From: Chryseobacterium sp. OV279
GTDB lineage: Bacteria > Bacteroidota > Bacteroidia > Flavobacteriales > Weeksellaceae
DNA: 64,000 bases
NCBI RefSeq assembly: GCF_900128945.1
Contig: NZ_FQUD01000001.1
Location: 620,001-684,000, forward strand
Direction of reading: 5' to 3'
In this document: positions 52,445-60,194 of the stretch, piece after piece
Layout: each line of letters starts with the position of its first letter
Position numbering within the stretch: the stretch's first letter is position 1
Notes under the pieces: model-generated
Told to the model about the DNA's origin: nothing
Seen by the model: only the letters and a program-made list of their open reading frames with translations
Database searches by the model: none
Translations under genes and position numbers: made by a program

Positions 52445-52966
52445 CTATTTCAAACCTATTTTCAGACCCATTTCTTTTTTCATATGCAGCAGAACTTCTG
52501 CATTTCCTCTGGCATCGTCTACAGGATGATGCGTGTGTTCTGTTTTACGGAGATGCTTCCATTGGGCAAAAGTGTCTTTTTCCAGTCCGCAATACAGGTC
52601 AGACAATCTTCTTGATGAATAGCCGAATGGATTTTTCCCGGTAAAATGATGAAAATACCAGCAGATAAACATCCAGTCGAAACCGTTATTGTCACTGATG
52701 AAAATAGGTCTTCCTTTAGAGTTTTTCTCAATCCATTCTTCAAATTCCAGCATGACTTCTTTGGGATCATCAAACTGCATCGTTTCTTCCCTGCTGAAGC
52801 CCGAAACAGCCAAAGCATCGGGATTGAATTTTTCCGAAATAGGTTTCAGTTTTCCGTAGAACGTAGTATCCAGTTCTTCATTCACAAGGACCGCTCCAAA
52901 ACAGATCATTGAGAAATCTCCGGGAATCGGGCCATCCGATTCAATATCCACCATGATATAGCTCAT
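52445..52966 (-). CDS. DEDDh 3'-5' exoribonuclease-like protein
   Basis: A 173-residue exonuclease of the RNase T/oligoribonuclease-like group: MVDIESDGP (Asp-x-Glu), DNNGFDWMF and HHPVDDARGNAE (His and Asp), which together complete the DEDDh site. A GTG at 52969 is also in frame, but the ATG at 52966 is preferred. Its substrate is likely single-stranded RNA or DNA, not fixed by sequence. Its stop lies 17 bp before the unknown gene. Confidence 0.82.
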   Translation of the reverse strand: MSYIMVDIESDGPIPGDFSMICFGAVLVNEELDTTFYGKLKPISEKFNPDALAVSGFSREETMQFDDPKEVMLEFEEWIEKNSKGRPIFISDNNGFDWMFICWYFHHFTGKNPFGYSSRRLSDLYCGLEKDTFAQWKHLRKTEHTHHPVDDARGNAEVLLHMKKEMGLKIGLK

Positions 52967-53020
52967 CACTTTTATTTAATGAAACGAATATATTGAAAAT
53001 TACCTCACGAATCTGAAGAT

Positions 53021-54220
53021 TTAAGCAAGTTCAAAAAAATCTCTTCTCCCGATTTTCACCTTTGTCTGTGGGAGTAATTCAATTTCTTCATCCGGATCCG
53101 TTATTTTGATCTGATTAATCTGAATGCCTCCGCTTTGAATCATTCTTCGCACCGCTGATTTGCTTAGGTCATTTTTAAGCGCACTGCAGAGTTCCACCAG
53201 TGTGATCAGGTTTTCTTTATGATGAAATGAAGCTAAAGAAACGAGTTCATAGACTTTCTCTTCAGAATTTTTGCTCTGAAACTGACTGCTGAAAAATTCT
53301 TCTGCAAGCTCTGCCGCAGCATGATCATGGTATTGGGTGATGATATTCTTAGCGATCAGCTTCTTAATGTTCATCGGGTTTTCGCCGTTTTGTAATTTTA
53401 ATTGTAAATCAGCCTTCTCCTCAGCAGAAAAATCCGAAGCAAGGTCAATAAATTCATCAATAAGGCTGTCCGGGATCGACATGGTTTTTCCAAACATATC
53501 ATTAGGCTCATCCGTCAGTCCGATAATATTGTTCAGTGATTTGCTCATTTTTTCTTTACCGTCAAGACCTTTAAGCAGAGGCATACACATCACCGCCTGA
53601 GCTGACATCTGGTGAACCTCCTGAAGCTGCCTTCCCATCGTACAGTTGAAGAGCTGATCTGTTCCGCCCATCTCGATATCGCATTCAATCTGTACAGAAT
53701 CGAAACCCTGAAGAATCGGGTATACAAGTTCATGCATCGCAATCGGTGTATTTTCTGTAAATCTTTTATTAAAATCATTCCTGTGCATCAGTTGAGCTAC
53801 CGTTACCTTTGACATCAGCTGAATGACCTCTGAAAAGTTCAAGGCATCCAGCCAGTCGGAATTAAAGACAATTCTGGTTTTTTCCACATCAATAATCTTC
53901 GAAAGCTGATTGATATACGTCTGGGCATTGTGATTCACATCTTCAACACTTAGCGGTTTTCTCGCCTTGTTTTTTCCGGTCGGATCACCAATTCTGGCCG
54001 TAAAACTTCCAACCACGATCACGATCTGATGTCCCAGTTCCTGAAACTGTTTCAGTTTTTTAAGCACCACCGCATGACCCAGATGTAGATCCGGAGCCGT
54101 AGGATCAAATCCCAGTTTAATTATTAATTTTCTGTTTTCCTGTTCAGCCTGTTTAAGTTTTTGTTCCAGACCGTTTTCCGGTAGGATGATGGCTGCATTT
54201 TCTTGTAATGTGTTGATCAT
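53021..54220 (-). CDS. tyrS: Tyrosine-tRNA ligase
   Basis: Class I aminoacyl-tRNA synthetase of 399 residues that charges tRNA-Tyr. Catalytic motifs are in place: HIGH-type HLGH after KLGFDPTAPDLHLGH, and KMSKS in GLDGKEKMSKSLNN. The C-terminal S4-like domain (about 330-395, RRMIQSGGIQINQIK) binds tRNA. The preferred start is 54220 (MINTLQEN); an upstream ATG at 54256 would be read through the terminator hairpin and is rejected. Upstream on the same strand lies a leader with a short peptide, described separately. Confidence 0.93.
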   Translation of the reverse strand: MINTLQENAAIILPENGLEQKLKQAEQENRKLIIKLGFDPTAPDLHLGHAVVLKKLKQFQELGHQIVIVVGSFTARIGDPTGKNKARKPLSVEDVNHNAQTYINQLSKIIDVEKTRIVFNSDWLDALNFSEVIQLMSKVTVAQLMHRNDFNKRFTENTPIAMHELVYPILQGFDSVQIECDIEMGGTDQLFNCTMGRQLQEVHQMSAQAVMCMPLLKGLDGKEKMSKSLNNIIGLTDEPNDMFGKTMSIPDSLIDEFIDLASDFSAEEKADLQLKLQNGENPMNIKKLIAKNIITQYHDHAAAELAEEFFSSQFQSKNSEEKVYELVSLASFHHKENLITLVELCSALKNDLSKSAVRRMIQSGGIQINQIKITDPDEEIELLPQTKVKIGRRDFFELA

Positions 54221-54240
54221 AATAATTGAGTTTTTAAAAC

Positions 54241-54391
54241 AAAAAAGCCCGGACAATGCTGTCCGGGCTCTATATATAAATTAGATTATTTCTTATTAAA
54301 TCACAGATATAGAAAGTCTTCCCGAACGGTTTGTCGGGGAGTAATACTCACTGAAAAAAGGAAGACGCAATATGCTGTTTAAATGTTTCAT
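54241..54391 (-). promoter_or_regulatory. tyrS leader: tyrosine-codon transcription attenuator
   Basis: Three pairing states can be read on the minus strand. Region 1 (54340-54333, TCCCCGAC) starts right after two Tyr codons and can pair with region 2 (54327-54320, GTTCGGGA). Region 2 can instead pair with region 3 (54267-54261, CCCGGAC; seven pairs, one G-U). Region 3 belongs to the terminator stem AGCCCGGACA/TGTCCGGGCT (54269-54246, 10 perfect bp, loop GCAT, then six T). Ribosome stalling at Tyr16-Tyr17 would cover region 1 and favour 2:3, letting tyrS be read; without stalling, 1:2 and the terminator form. Basis: pairing seen in sequence, mechanism from trp-type attenuators. Confidence 0.75.
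54296..54391 (-). CDS. tyrS leader peptide, 31 residues
   Basis: A short frame on the minus strand, ATG at 54391 to TAA at 54296, with codons for Phe12-Phe13 and Tyr16-Tyr17 (TTT TTC AGT GAG TAT TAC) and a Ser/Arg-rich remainder. Tandem tyrosine codons upstream of a synthetase for tyrosine and next to the pairing regions suggest a regulatory peptide rather than a product with a function of its own. No other start codon fits. Too short for automatic gene calling. Confidence 0.7.
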   Translation of the reverse strand: MKHLNSILRLPFFSEYYSPTNRSGRLSISVI

Positions 54392-54399
54392 TGATAATG

Positions 54400-54407
54400 T
54401 AAATATA
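54400..54407 (-). promoter_or_regulatory. Candidate -7 element of the tyrS leader
   Basis: TATATTTA (consensus TAnnTTTG) on the minus strand, 8 nt before the leader ATG, with TTGG about 19 nt further upstream as a possible -33 element. Confidence 0.4.
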
Positions 54408-54568
54408 AAAGCTTTTTGATGATAATCCAATATCCAAACCATTAAGACCCGCTGTAAAGTTCCATATCAGTTAAGATTTATAAAAAAACTTACTGTTCTT
54501 AACAGTTTATCAGTCCTAATGGTTTAAAATAAAGGTTTCAAAAACAATTTTACTTATCGCTCTTGAAG

Positions 54569-54706
54569 CTAATTCCATGCCATAAACCCTTCATAAGCAA
54601 AATAAAGAATCGTTATAAATAATGTGTATTTAATGACTTTTTTGCTCAGCTTATAAGTCCTGAATAATAGAGGTCTGACGGTCTGTTTTGCTGCTAATTT
54701 TTCCAT
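54569..54706 (-). CDS. Small membrane protein, 45 residues
   Basis: A short frame on the minus strand (ATG at 54706 to TAG at 54569): MEKLAAKQTVRPLLFRTYKL, then a basic stretch and one membrane helix (about 26-42, YTLFITILYFAYEGFMA). It begins 12 bp after the oxidoreductase gene stop in the same direction and ends before the tyrS leader promoter. It is too short for normal gene callers. Its basic N-terminus and single helix suggest a real small inner-membrane protein; function unknown. Confidence 0.5.
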   Translation of the reverse strand: MEKLAAKQTVRPLLFRTYKLSKKVIKYTLFITILYFAYEGFMAWN

Positions 54707-54717
54707 TTTTATTAATT

Positions 54718-55308
54718 TTAAAGGTTAAAAACCGGCTGTGAATAAGTATTTCTGATCTGTTCTTTCCAAATATCCACTTCCCCGGGAGATGCTTTATCAG
54801 CTTTATCAAAAAAGAAATGCTGGATGATTTCAAAGCCGCTGTACAGGAAAATCCCGTTGTCGGAAGTCAGAGTAAGTGCTTTATCCATTCCCATACGTTC
54901 ATATTCCTCGTGAGACTTTCCGTGGGTATTGATAATGACTGCTTTTTTCCCTTTTAACAGCCCCTTCTGTACGCCCTGGTCATAGCGGTAAGCAAAACCA
55001 TAACTGAAAACCCTGTCAATATACCCTTTGATGATGGCAGGCATTCCGGTCCACCAGATGGGGTAAATGAAAGTGATCTGTTCTGCCCAGGAAATATAAT
55101 CCTGTTCTGTTTTTACATCGTCTGCAATTTTCCCGGCAAACTGTCCCTGCATATCTTCGAGTGAAAAAACCGGATCAAATCCTATTTTGTTCAGATCTCT
55201 TATCTGTAGGTCGTGATTATCTTTTTCCAGACTTTCAATAACGGTTTGAAGCAAATGGTTGTTCAGGCTGTTTTCATTAGGATGTGCGTAAATGATTAAA
55301 TGTCTCAT
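54718..55308 (-). CDS. NAD(P)H-dependent flavin oxidoreductase (flavodoxin-like fold)
   Basis: A 196-residue enzyme of the flavodoxin_2 group (MdaB/KefF-like): MRHLIIYAHPNENSLNNHLL, FIYPIWWTGMPAIIKGYIDRVFSYGFAY (the Y/W motif at the flavin site), and KKAVIINTHGKSHEEYERMG. It should transfer hydride from NAD(P)H to quinones or similar acceptors through FMN/FAD. It is 76 bp downstream of an AraC-type regulator on the same strand, so that regulator probably controls it, for example in response to quinones or electrophiles. Confidence 0.88.
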   Translation of the reverse strand: MRHLIIYAHPNENSLNNHLLQTVIESLEKDNHDLQIRDLNKIGFDPVFSLEDMQGQFAGKIADDVKTEQDYISWAEQITFIYPIWWTGMPAIIKGYIDRVFSYGFAYRYDQGVQKGLLKGKKAVIINTHGKSHEEYERMGMDKALTLTSDNGIFLYSGFEIIQHFFFDKADKASPGEVDIWKEQIRNTYSQPVFNL

Positions 55309-55384
55309 CGTTTTTATTGTTTAAATTAATAAGACAAATGTAGAGCGGCAAGAACTGCAAAAATTGTAAGAAAACGAAACGGAA

Positions 55385-56206
55385 TCAGTCTGATCCGGAG
55401 CGGCAGATATCTTTCTGGAACTTTATGTATTTAGAAGGAGAGATATTAATAAAATGTTTGAAATCATGGATAAGCTGGCTTTGATCATAGTAACCGCATT
55501 GATCAATAACGCTGAACCATTCGATCTTTTTGCCATTTTCCTGTTCTTTTTCGATAAGAGTAATTGCTTTGAGAAAGCGGCTGTATCGGGCGAGTTCTTT
55601 GGAGGAATACCCAAACTGTTCCTTTTGCTTCAGCTGGATGTTTCTTTCGCTTTGGCGGGTCTGTTCTGCAATGGTTTTGACAGGGTTCAGACTGATGTTT
55701 TCAAAATTGCTCAGCAGGCGGCTTGTTTCATCCTGATCCTGAAGATAAGGACGACAGAATTCAAGAATATGTGCCGTTTTTTCCTGTGGGGAAGCGAAGT
55801 CACAGATCTGATGCCAGAGTTCCGTGAAACAATTATCTTTCAAAAGTTCATCGGGATGAGTGCCCTGACTGGAAATCATCGCTTTTCCAAAGAAACGGTA
55901 AAAAGCATCGTCCTTAAAATTAGCCACCAGAATAGAACTCCCCGCGGGAAGTGTATAATCAAAGGCTTGTCTTACGGGTCCCAATACAACACATTTGTCC
56001 ACTTCAGCGATGGTATTTTCCTGAGTGGTCATAAAAACATTCTCCCCAAAACAGAAGAGCATAATCGTTTGATAGGAGGGAAGCAGGGTTTTCGTAACAG
56101 AGGCGGAGGAGCCATTTTTAGCGAAATAAAAATGCGTGAATACACTTTCAAATTCCTGGGGAACTGATATTTTGAGCTGATGATATTCCGGATGTAATTC
56201 CTGCAT
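55385..56206 (-). CDS. AraC-family transcriptional regulator
   Basis: A 273-residue protein with an N-terminal ligand-type domain (about 1-150; FYFAKNGSSASVTKTLL, VVLGPVRQAFDYTLPAGSSILV, typical of the DUF6597 group) and a C-terminal AraC HTH (about 175-265): AEQTRQSERNIQLKQKEQFG and a second helix pair ending HFINISPSKYIKFQKD. The gene lies directly upstream of the oxidoreductase in the same direction and is likely its regulator. The inducer is unknown. Confidence 0.85.
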   Translation of the reverse strand: MQELHPEYHQLKISVPQEFESVFTHFYFAKNGSSASVTKTLLPSYQTIMLFCFGENVFMTTQENTIAEVDKCVVLGPVRQAFDYTLPAGSSILVANFKDDAFYRFFGKAMISSQGTHPDELLKDNCFTELWHQICDFASPQEKTAHILEFCRPYLQDQDETSRLLSNFENISLNPVKTIAEQTRQSERNIQLKQKEQFGYSSKELARYSRFLKAITLIEKEQENGKKIEWFSVIDQCGYYDQSQLIHDFKHFINISPSKYIKFQKDICRSGSD

Positions 56207-56217
56207 GGTAAAGATTT

Positions 56218-56300
56218 TTTAATAAGTCAATGGTGAATTTTGCTTCGCAAGTGAATGGTGAATTTTAGCATCGGGATGCGGGTTTCGTGGTTCAAACCAA
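56218..56300. repeat. Intergenic repeat, family C then B
   Basis: AATAAGTCAATGGTGAATTT then TGCTTCGCAAGTGAATGGTG is the same phrase found at 63336 and 63560, followed by CGGGATGCGGGTTTCGTGG of family B. The gap 56207-56383 has no gene. Confidence 0.65.
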
Positions 56301-56383
56301 GAGTTACCTGTTACATCCATATACTTTCAATCCCAAATTCCCTACCTCCAAAACTCATAACTTATAATTTATAACTCATAACT

Positions 56384-56848
56384 CTAATTTAAGTCTTTCT
56401 CCATTTTATAATTGGTGAGATCAATTCCTTTTACATTGACAGTTTGCTCTTTGATGACTTTAAAACCCATTTTTTCAAAGAAAGGTCTGGCCGTTTTACT
56501 GACATCAGCGGCCAATGTTTTTTCTTTCCGGAGGGTGGCTTCCTGTTCAATAAAGGTATACATTTTCCGGGCAATTCCCTGATTTTGAAAATCCTTATGA
56601 ACGAAAAGAAGATCAATATAATTTCCATGATCGAGGGTGCAAAATCCTGCCATTTGACCATTTATTTTAGCGACAATCACCAACTGACTGTCTATTACCC
56701 TAAGCCATCTTTCTTCATTTTCCGCTCCGGATTTCCATGCATTGATCTGATCGCTGCTGTAATCGTTTTGGCAGACCGTCGTAACGGTATCTGTAAAAAG
56801 GGTGCGCATTTCTGTCAGGTCGCTGGAGTTGCCTTTTCTGATGATCAT
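56384..56848 (-). CDS. GNAT family acetyltransferase
   Basis: A 154-residue acetyltransferase: LTEMRTLFTDTVTTVCQNDY near the start, ARIYA-like substrate region, then the acetyl-CoA motif FVHKDFQNQGIARKMYTFI and the closing RPFFEKMGFKVI. Substrate unknown. It starts 23 bp after the WG-repeat gene stop, so it may be the last gene of a tetR-WG-GNAT run. Confidence 0.88.
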   Translation of the reverse strand: MIIRKGNSSDLTEMRTLFTDTVTTVCQNDYSSDQINAWKSGAENEERWLRVIDSQLVIVAKINGQMAGFCTLDHGNYIDLLFVHKDFQNQGIARKMYTFIEQEATLRKEKTLAADVSKTARPFFEKMGFKVIKEQTVNVKGIDLTNYKMEKDLN

Positions 56849-56871
56849 GTCAAATATTTTTGCCGTTTATT

Positions 56872-58215
56872 TTATTTGTATAATTCCAGTCCGTTCGAAA
56901 AAACCAGAACTTTTTTATTGTTCTTTTTGGTCGCTTCATAAACATAGAAGTTCTTATTGTTGTAACTTATGTTTTTATAAAGAACCGGTTTCGTTGTATA
57001 TCGGGGCTCTATTTTTACCCGCTTTCGTGGAACATCAAACCATACTCCATACAGCCCGTTTCTGATAACGATTTTCTGGTCTGTGATATCATCAAATTCA
57101 AAAGGAATTACGGTAAGATAGCTGTCTTTTGCTTTGGTATCACCGTTCGGAACAATCATTCCTGTTTTTTTTCCTTTTTTAGCGATGAGGTAAGGGATGG
57201 TCTGTCCCTCTTTATTTTTAAAAAGCCGCTGCTCTATTAAATCATAGATAAACCCCGATGATCTCTGGCGGATAGATTCTTCAATAAATCCGAATTTATT
57301 TCCTTTTCTGGCTACAATAACACGCTCCGGATCATTGTAGTGAACCTGGTTCAGTCCTATAAAAATATCATCATAAGCAAAATCAAGTTCTGTATTGGGA
57401 TATTTATAGGCATAAAGCTCTTTCGTATTGTCTTTTACAATGGTAGGGTACCTTTCATCATAATCGTAGGCATATTTGTATTCTCTCAGTTTTTTCCAGC
57501 CCTTGTCTTCACCGGTAAGCTCCCGTTTGGCAAGAAGCTGTTCTACAGGTTTCCGTTTTTTTGATACACTTGGAGGAGGCGGAAAATTGAGATCTCTTGT
57601 GGTAATGGTAGTTCCTTCTGTTTTACCATCCTTTTTTTGATAGCCTTTGAATGTAACGATACTTCCGTTTTTATGATAAGATATTGAATCATAGGAGGCA
57701 GGAATAATATCCTCGGAAAATTCTTTAATTCCCTTTTTACCGTTGATCTCAGTCATAGTGTATCTGGAAAAATCACCAGGAAGATCGTAGAGATTATCAT
57801 AGATATATAAAGCAGGGTTCTCATCAATCTCCCATGTCCCGTTATGATATTCCGGCCATACATTTCCTATTTTTCCATTCTTTTTAAAGTGGATTTTCTG
57901 ATCCGCAGACTGTACAATTTCTAGGTTCTTAAAATATCTTTTGTTATCAGCGTCAATAAAACAGATCTCGTTTTTCTTCTTCATCAGATAATAGGTATAG
58001 GATGGATCGGAAAGCATAAAATCAATCACAGCATCATATTGAGGCTGTACTTTTATATTTCCCAATGTATCTGCAAGCCCCCATTGACTGCCTACCTGAT
58101 AGGGCAAAAGAAAGGTATTATCCGACGTTACAGCTTCCGGTGTATCGTCCTTTGATTTATTTCCGCAGGTTGAAATGATGATTCCAAATAAAATAATTGA
58201 TAGTATGCTTTTCAT
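56872..58215 (-). CDS. WG-repeat lipoprotein
   Basis: A 447-residue lipoprotein with lipobox ISTC (Cys17), followed by WG (Trp-Gly) repeats such as YQVGSQWGLADTLGNIKVQPQYD near the start, GKKGIKEFSEDIIPASYDSI and NGLYGVWFDVPRKRVKIEP near the end. WG repeats form a beta-propeller-like surface used for protein or glycan contact. It is anchored to the envelope and probably faces the periplasm or outside. It begins 12 bp after the TetR gene stop, so the two are co-transcribed. Confidence 0.85.
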   Translation of the reverse strand: MKSILSIILFGIIISTCGNKSKDDTPEAVTSDNTFLLPYQVGSQWGLADTLGNIKVQPQYDAVIDFMLSDPSYTYYLMKKKNEICFIDADNKRYFKNLEIVQSADQKIHFKKNGKIGNVWPEYHNGTWEIDENPALYIYDNLYDLPGDFSRYTMTEINGKKGIKEFSEDIIPASYDSISYHKNGSIVTFKGYQKKDGKTEGTTITTRDLNFPPPPSVSKKRKPVEQLLAKRELTGEDKGWKKLREYKYAYDYDERYPTIVKDNTKELYAYKYPNTELDFAYDDIFIGLNQVHYNDPERVIVARKGNKFGFIEESIRQRSSGFIYDLIEQRLFKNKEGQTIPYLIAKKGKKTGMIVPNGDTKAKDSYLTVIPFEFDDITDQKIVIRNGLYGVWFDVPRKRVKIEPRYTTKPVLYKNISYNNKNFYVYEATKKNNKKVLVFSNGLELYK

Positions 58216-58227
58216 GGTTTAGTTTTA

Positions 58228-58848
58228 TCAGCTAATGTATTTTAATTCATAAATTTTTTGCTGTTCTTCGGTAAGCAGTGGATAAAAAAGATTCATCTGA
58301 ATAAGCGCATAATGCTTTACAGCCTCCTCTTTGTTGAGTTTAAAAGAAAGGCTGTTGTGGATGAGCCAGTTGTCTGCAATAATGAAAATCTGCGTGGTGA
58401 GGCTTCCCAGAATAAAATCCGGAATATCGTTTCTGAAAATATGGTCTTTCTGAAAACCTTCGAAAATTTCCCTGAATTCATCTTTTCTGGTGATGTTAAT
58501 AGATTCATACTGTGATTCTATGACCGGAATTTTTTTAAGAATATCAAAGAAATTCATGAAGATAAAACGGAAAGAATAGAAAACCTCATAGGTTGAAAAA
58601 GTAAAATGATAAAGATCTTCCAGCGTTTTATTTTCTATTATCCGGAGATCATTCATTAAAGCATCCATTTTAAGAATCAGTTCAGAAAAAAGGATCTTGA
58701 TAATATCTTCCGAATGTTTAAAATGATAATGCAGATTTCCCGCACTGATGTTCAGATCGGCTGCAATATGCCTTGTGGTGATATTGTTGTAGCCTTTTTC
58801 ATTGAATAACTCCAATGCTTTTGATAATATTTTATCCTTGGTTTTCAT
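58228..58848 (-). CDS. TetR-family transcriptional regulator
   Basis: A 206-residue repressor. The N-terminal HTH (about 8-55) reads KDKILSKALELFNEKGYNNIT, TRHIAADLNISAGNLHYHFKHSEDII; the C-terminal ligand domain is helical. A perfect 11-bp palindrome lies 34 bp upstream of its start codon (58882-58907) and overlaps the promoter of the divergent small gene, so it probably represses itself and its neighbours. The inducer is unknown. Confidence 0.9.
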   Translation of the reverse strand: MKTKDKILSKALELFNEKGYNNITTRHIAADLNISAGNLHYHFKHSEDIIKILFSELILKMDALMNDLRIIENKTLEDLYHFTFSTYEVFYSFRFIFMNFFDILKKIPVIESQYESINITRKDEFREIFEGFQKDHIFRNDIPDFILGSLTTQIFIIADNWLIHNSLSFKLNKEEAVKHYALIQMNLFYPLLTEEQQKIYELKYIS

Positions 58849-58881
58849 GATCCAAATATAAGAGACTTTAAATCATATTTC

Positions 58882-58907
58882 AAAATTAGAACATTTGTTC
58901 TAATTTT
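58882..58907. promoter_or_regulatory. Palindromic operator next to tetR
   Basis: AAAATTAGAAC and GTTCTAATTTT are perfect inverted copies around ATTT. The centre TAGAAC....GTTCTA has the size and spacing of TetR-type operators, and the site lies just upstream of the -7 box at 58910. Confidence 0.75.
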
Positions 58908-58909
58908 TA

Positions 58910-58917
58910 TATCTTTG
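58910..58917 (+). promoter_or_regulatory. -7 element of the 58937 operon
   Basis: TATCTTTG (TAnnTTTG) lies 19 nt before the ATG at 58937 and directly after the operator, so a bound repressor would block it. Confidence 0.6.
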
Positions 58918-58936
58918 CCTTATCAAATTTACCGGG

Positions 58937-59071
58937 ATGGAAGGACAAAAAAAATTCAATTATGAAACCGCCGAAAACAGAGACTCCAAAAAAGGAAAAG
59001 AGATACAGGAAACGCTCGTGAAAATCCTGCAGATCATTATCGGATTCATCATGGCCATACTTCATATGTGA
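58937..59071 (+). CDS. Small protein of 44 residues with C-terminal helix
   Basis: A short frame, MEGQKKFNYETAENRDSKKG, a charged middle and a hydrophobic tail (ILQIIIGFIMAILHM). Its stop codon overlaps the next start (TGATG), so the two are translationally coupled. It has its own promoter with a TetR-type operator. It is shorter than usual gene callers accept, but promoter, coupling and composition support it. Function unknown; small membrane-associated protein. Confidence 0.65.
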   Translation: MEGQKKFNYETAENRDSKKGKEIQETLVKILQIIIGFIMAILHM

Positions 59072-59442
59072 TGAAAAATAAAATTTCATACTGGTTTTTG
59101 CTGGGGCTTGCCATCTGGCTATTGATTATTTTTCTGAGAAAGAAAGGAATTACTATTCCAGTAATCAGCAATCATCTGACTGATTGTATCACGGTTCCCA
59201 TGTACACTTATCTGATAGAATATCTGATGAATAACATTCTCGGTTATCACTGGAAACCCGATTTTAAATTTATTCTGTCTTCAACGTTATACCTTTCAAT
59301 TTTGTTTGAAGTAATCTGTCCAATGCTTTCGGAAAAATTTACAGAAGATATTTTGGATGTTCTGGCCTATCTGGCGGGAGGTATGGTGTATTATTTTCAC
59401 AGGACCATATTATTGAGCCTTTTCAAACGTGAGGATATGTAG
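59071..59442 (+). CDS. Small polytopic membrane protein (VanZ-like topology)
   Basis: A 123-residue protein with three to four hydrophobic segments (WFLLGLAIWLLIIFL, FILSSTLYLSILFEVICP and VLAYLAGGMVYYFH). It resembles small VanZ-type proteins in layout, but no signature is certain. A GTG at 59068 is also in frame; the ATG at 59071 is coupled to the preceding stop. The 3' end overlaps the convergent lipoprotein gene by 33 bp. It is co-regulated with the 44-residue protein under the TetR-type operator. Confidence 0.7.
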   Translation: MKNKISYWFLLGLAIWLLIIFLRKKGITIPVISNHLTDCITVPMYTYLIEYLMNNILGYHWKPDFKFILSSTLYLSILFEVICPMLSEKFTEDILDVLAYLAGGMVYYFHRTILLSLFKREDM

Positions 59443-60162
59443 AAAACCCATTGTTTTCTGATATTCAATGATGAGTCGCTCTTTTTGAAAATAATATTTA
59501 AATGAATATATAGCATCTCCTGAATTGAATGTTATTTTATTAGGTTTCGCACTGTACTCAAATAATGAGGTTTTTGCTGCATTATAGATTGAAAATGTAT
59601 TATAATTAAAATTTAGTGAACTTATCTCCTTTAAACGGATATTAACTATTTCTTCATCCTGCAGGTACCCAGCCATGATTTTATTTTCAGGTGAGTCTGA
59701 TAAGGGAATTGTTTTAAAATCAATAGCTTTCCATTTTCCAAGTAGTGTTTTTCGTTGCTTTTCCGTTTCTTCAGCCATTGATACTTCTTTTTTCATATCA
59801 TCTGACTGGAAATCATTTCGAAAAAAGCTTCCGTAATAATCTTTTCCTTCTACAATAATCTTATTGGAATCTAAAACCTTTATTTGAAATAAGGCATTGT
59901 CCCGGTCATAAATTTCCAATCCTTTTAACTGAAGATTCTTGTTGAGCAGATACTTTTTACCCCAATAGGTCGTACGTGCTGCCTGACCGTTCTCAAAATG
60001 TAGGAATTCCCGCCAATGATCATTGTCTTTGGTGACCAGAGAATCGGAAAGCCACTCACCGTTGAAGAATTCAGGGTTATAGTCTTTATGGCAGGAGACC
60101 AGCAGAAATCCTGTACATATCAGGAAACTGCCGGTCAGTATTTTTTGTAGCAGCATGGTCAA
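59410..60162 (-). CDS. Lipoprotein of unknown family
   Basis: A 250-residue lipoprotein with lipobox LVSC (Cys24). It has two similar halves, a first part FFNGEWLSDSLVTKDND and a second LLGKWKAIDFKTIPLSDS, both like lipocalin-type small beta-barrels. The 3' end overlaps the convergent 123-residue gene by 33 bp. It lies 32 bp downstream of the outer-membrane receptor gene in the same direction and may be part of its operon. No function can be given. Confidence 0.65.
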   Translation of the reverse strand: MTMLLQKILTGSFLICTGFLLVSCHKDYNPEFFNGEWLSDSLVTKDNDHWREFLHFENGQAARTTYWGKKYLLNKNLQLKGLEIYDRDNALFQIKVLDSNKIIVEGKDYYGSFFRNDFQSDDMKKEVSMAEETEKQRKTLLGKWKAIDFKTIPLSDSPENKIMAGYLQDEEIVNIRLKEISSLNFNYNTFSIYNAAKTSLFEYSAKPNKITFNSGDAIYSFKYYFQKERLIIEYQKTMGFLHILTFEKAQ

Positions 60163-60194
60163 AATGTATCTGCTTCTAAATTATAAAATAAAGT

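Noticed and set aside
54241..54391. T-box riboswitch upstream of tyrS
   Set aside because: No T-box bulge or specifier loop can be seen, and the stems are explained by leader peptide attenuation.
55454..56167. 237-codon plus-strand frame inside the AraC regulator
   Set aside because: Antisense shadow; the minus-strand frame has a full HTH and sensing domain.
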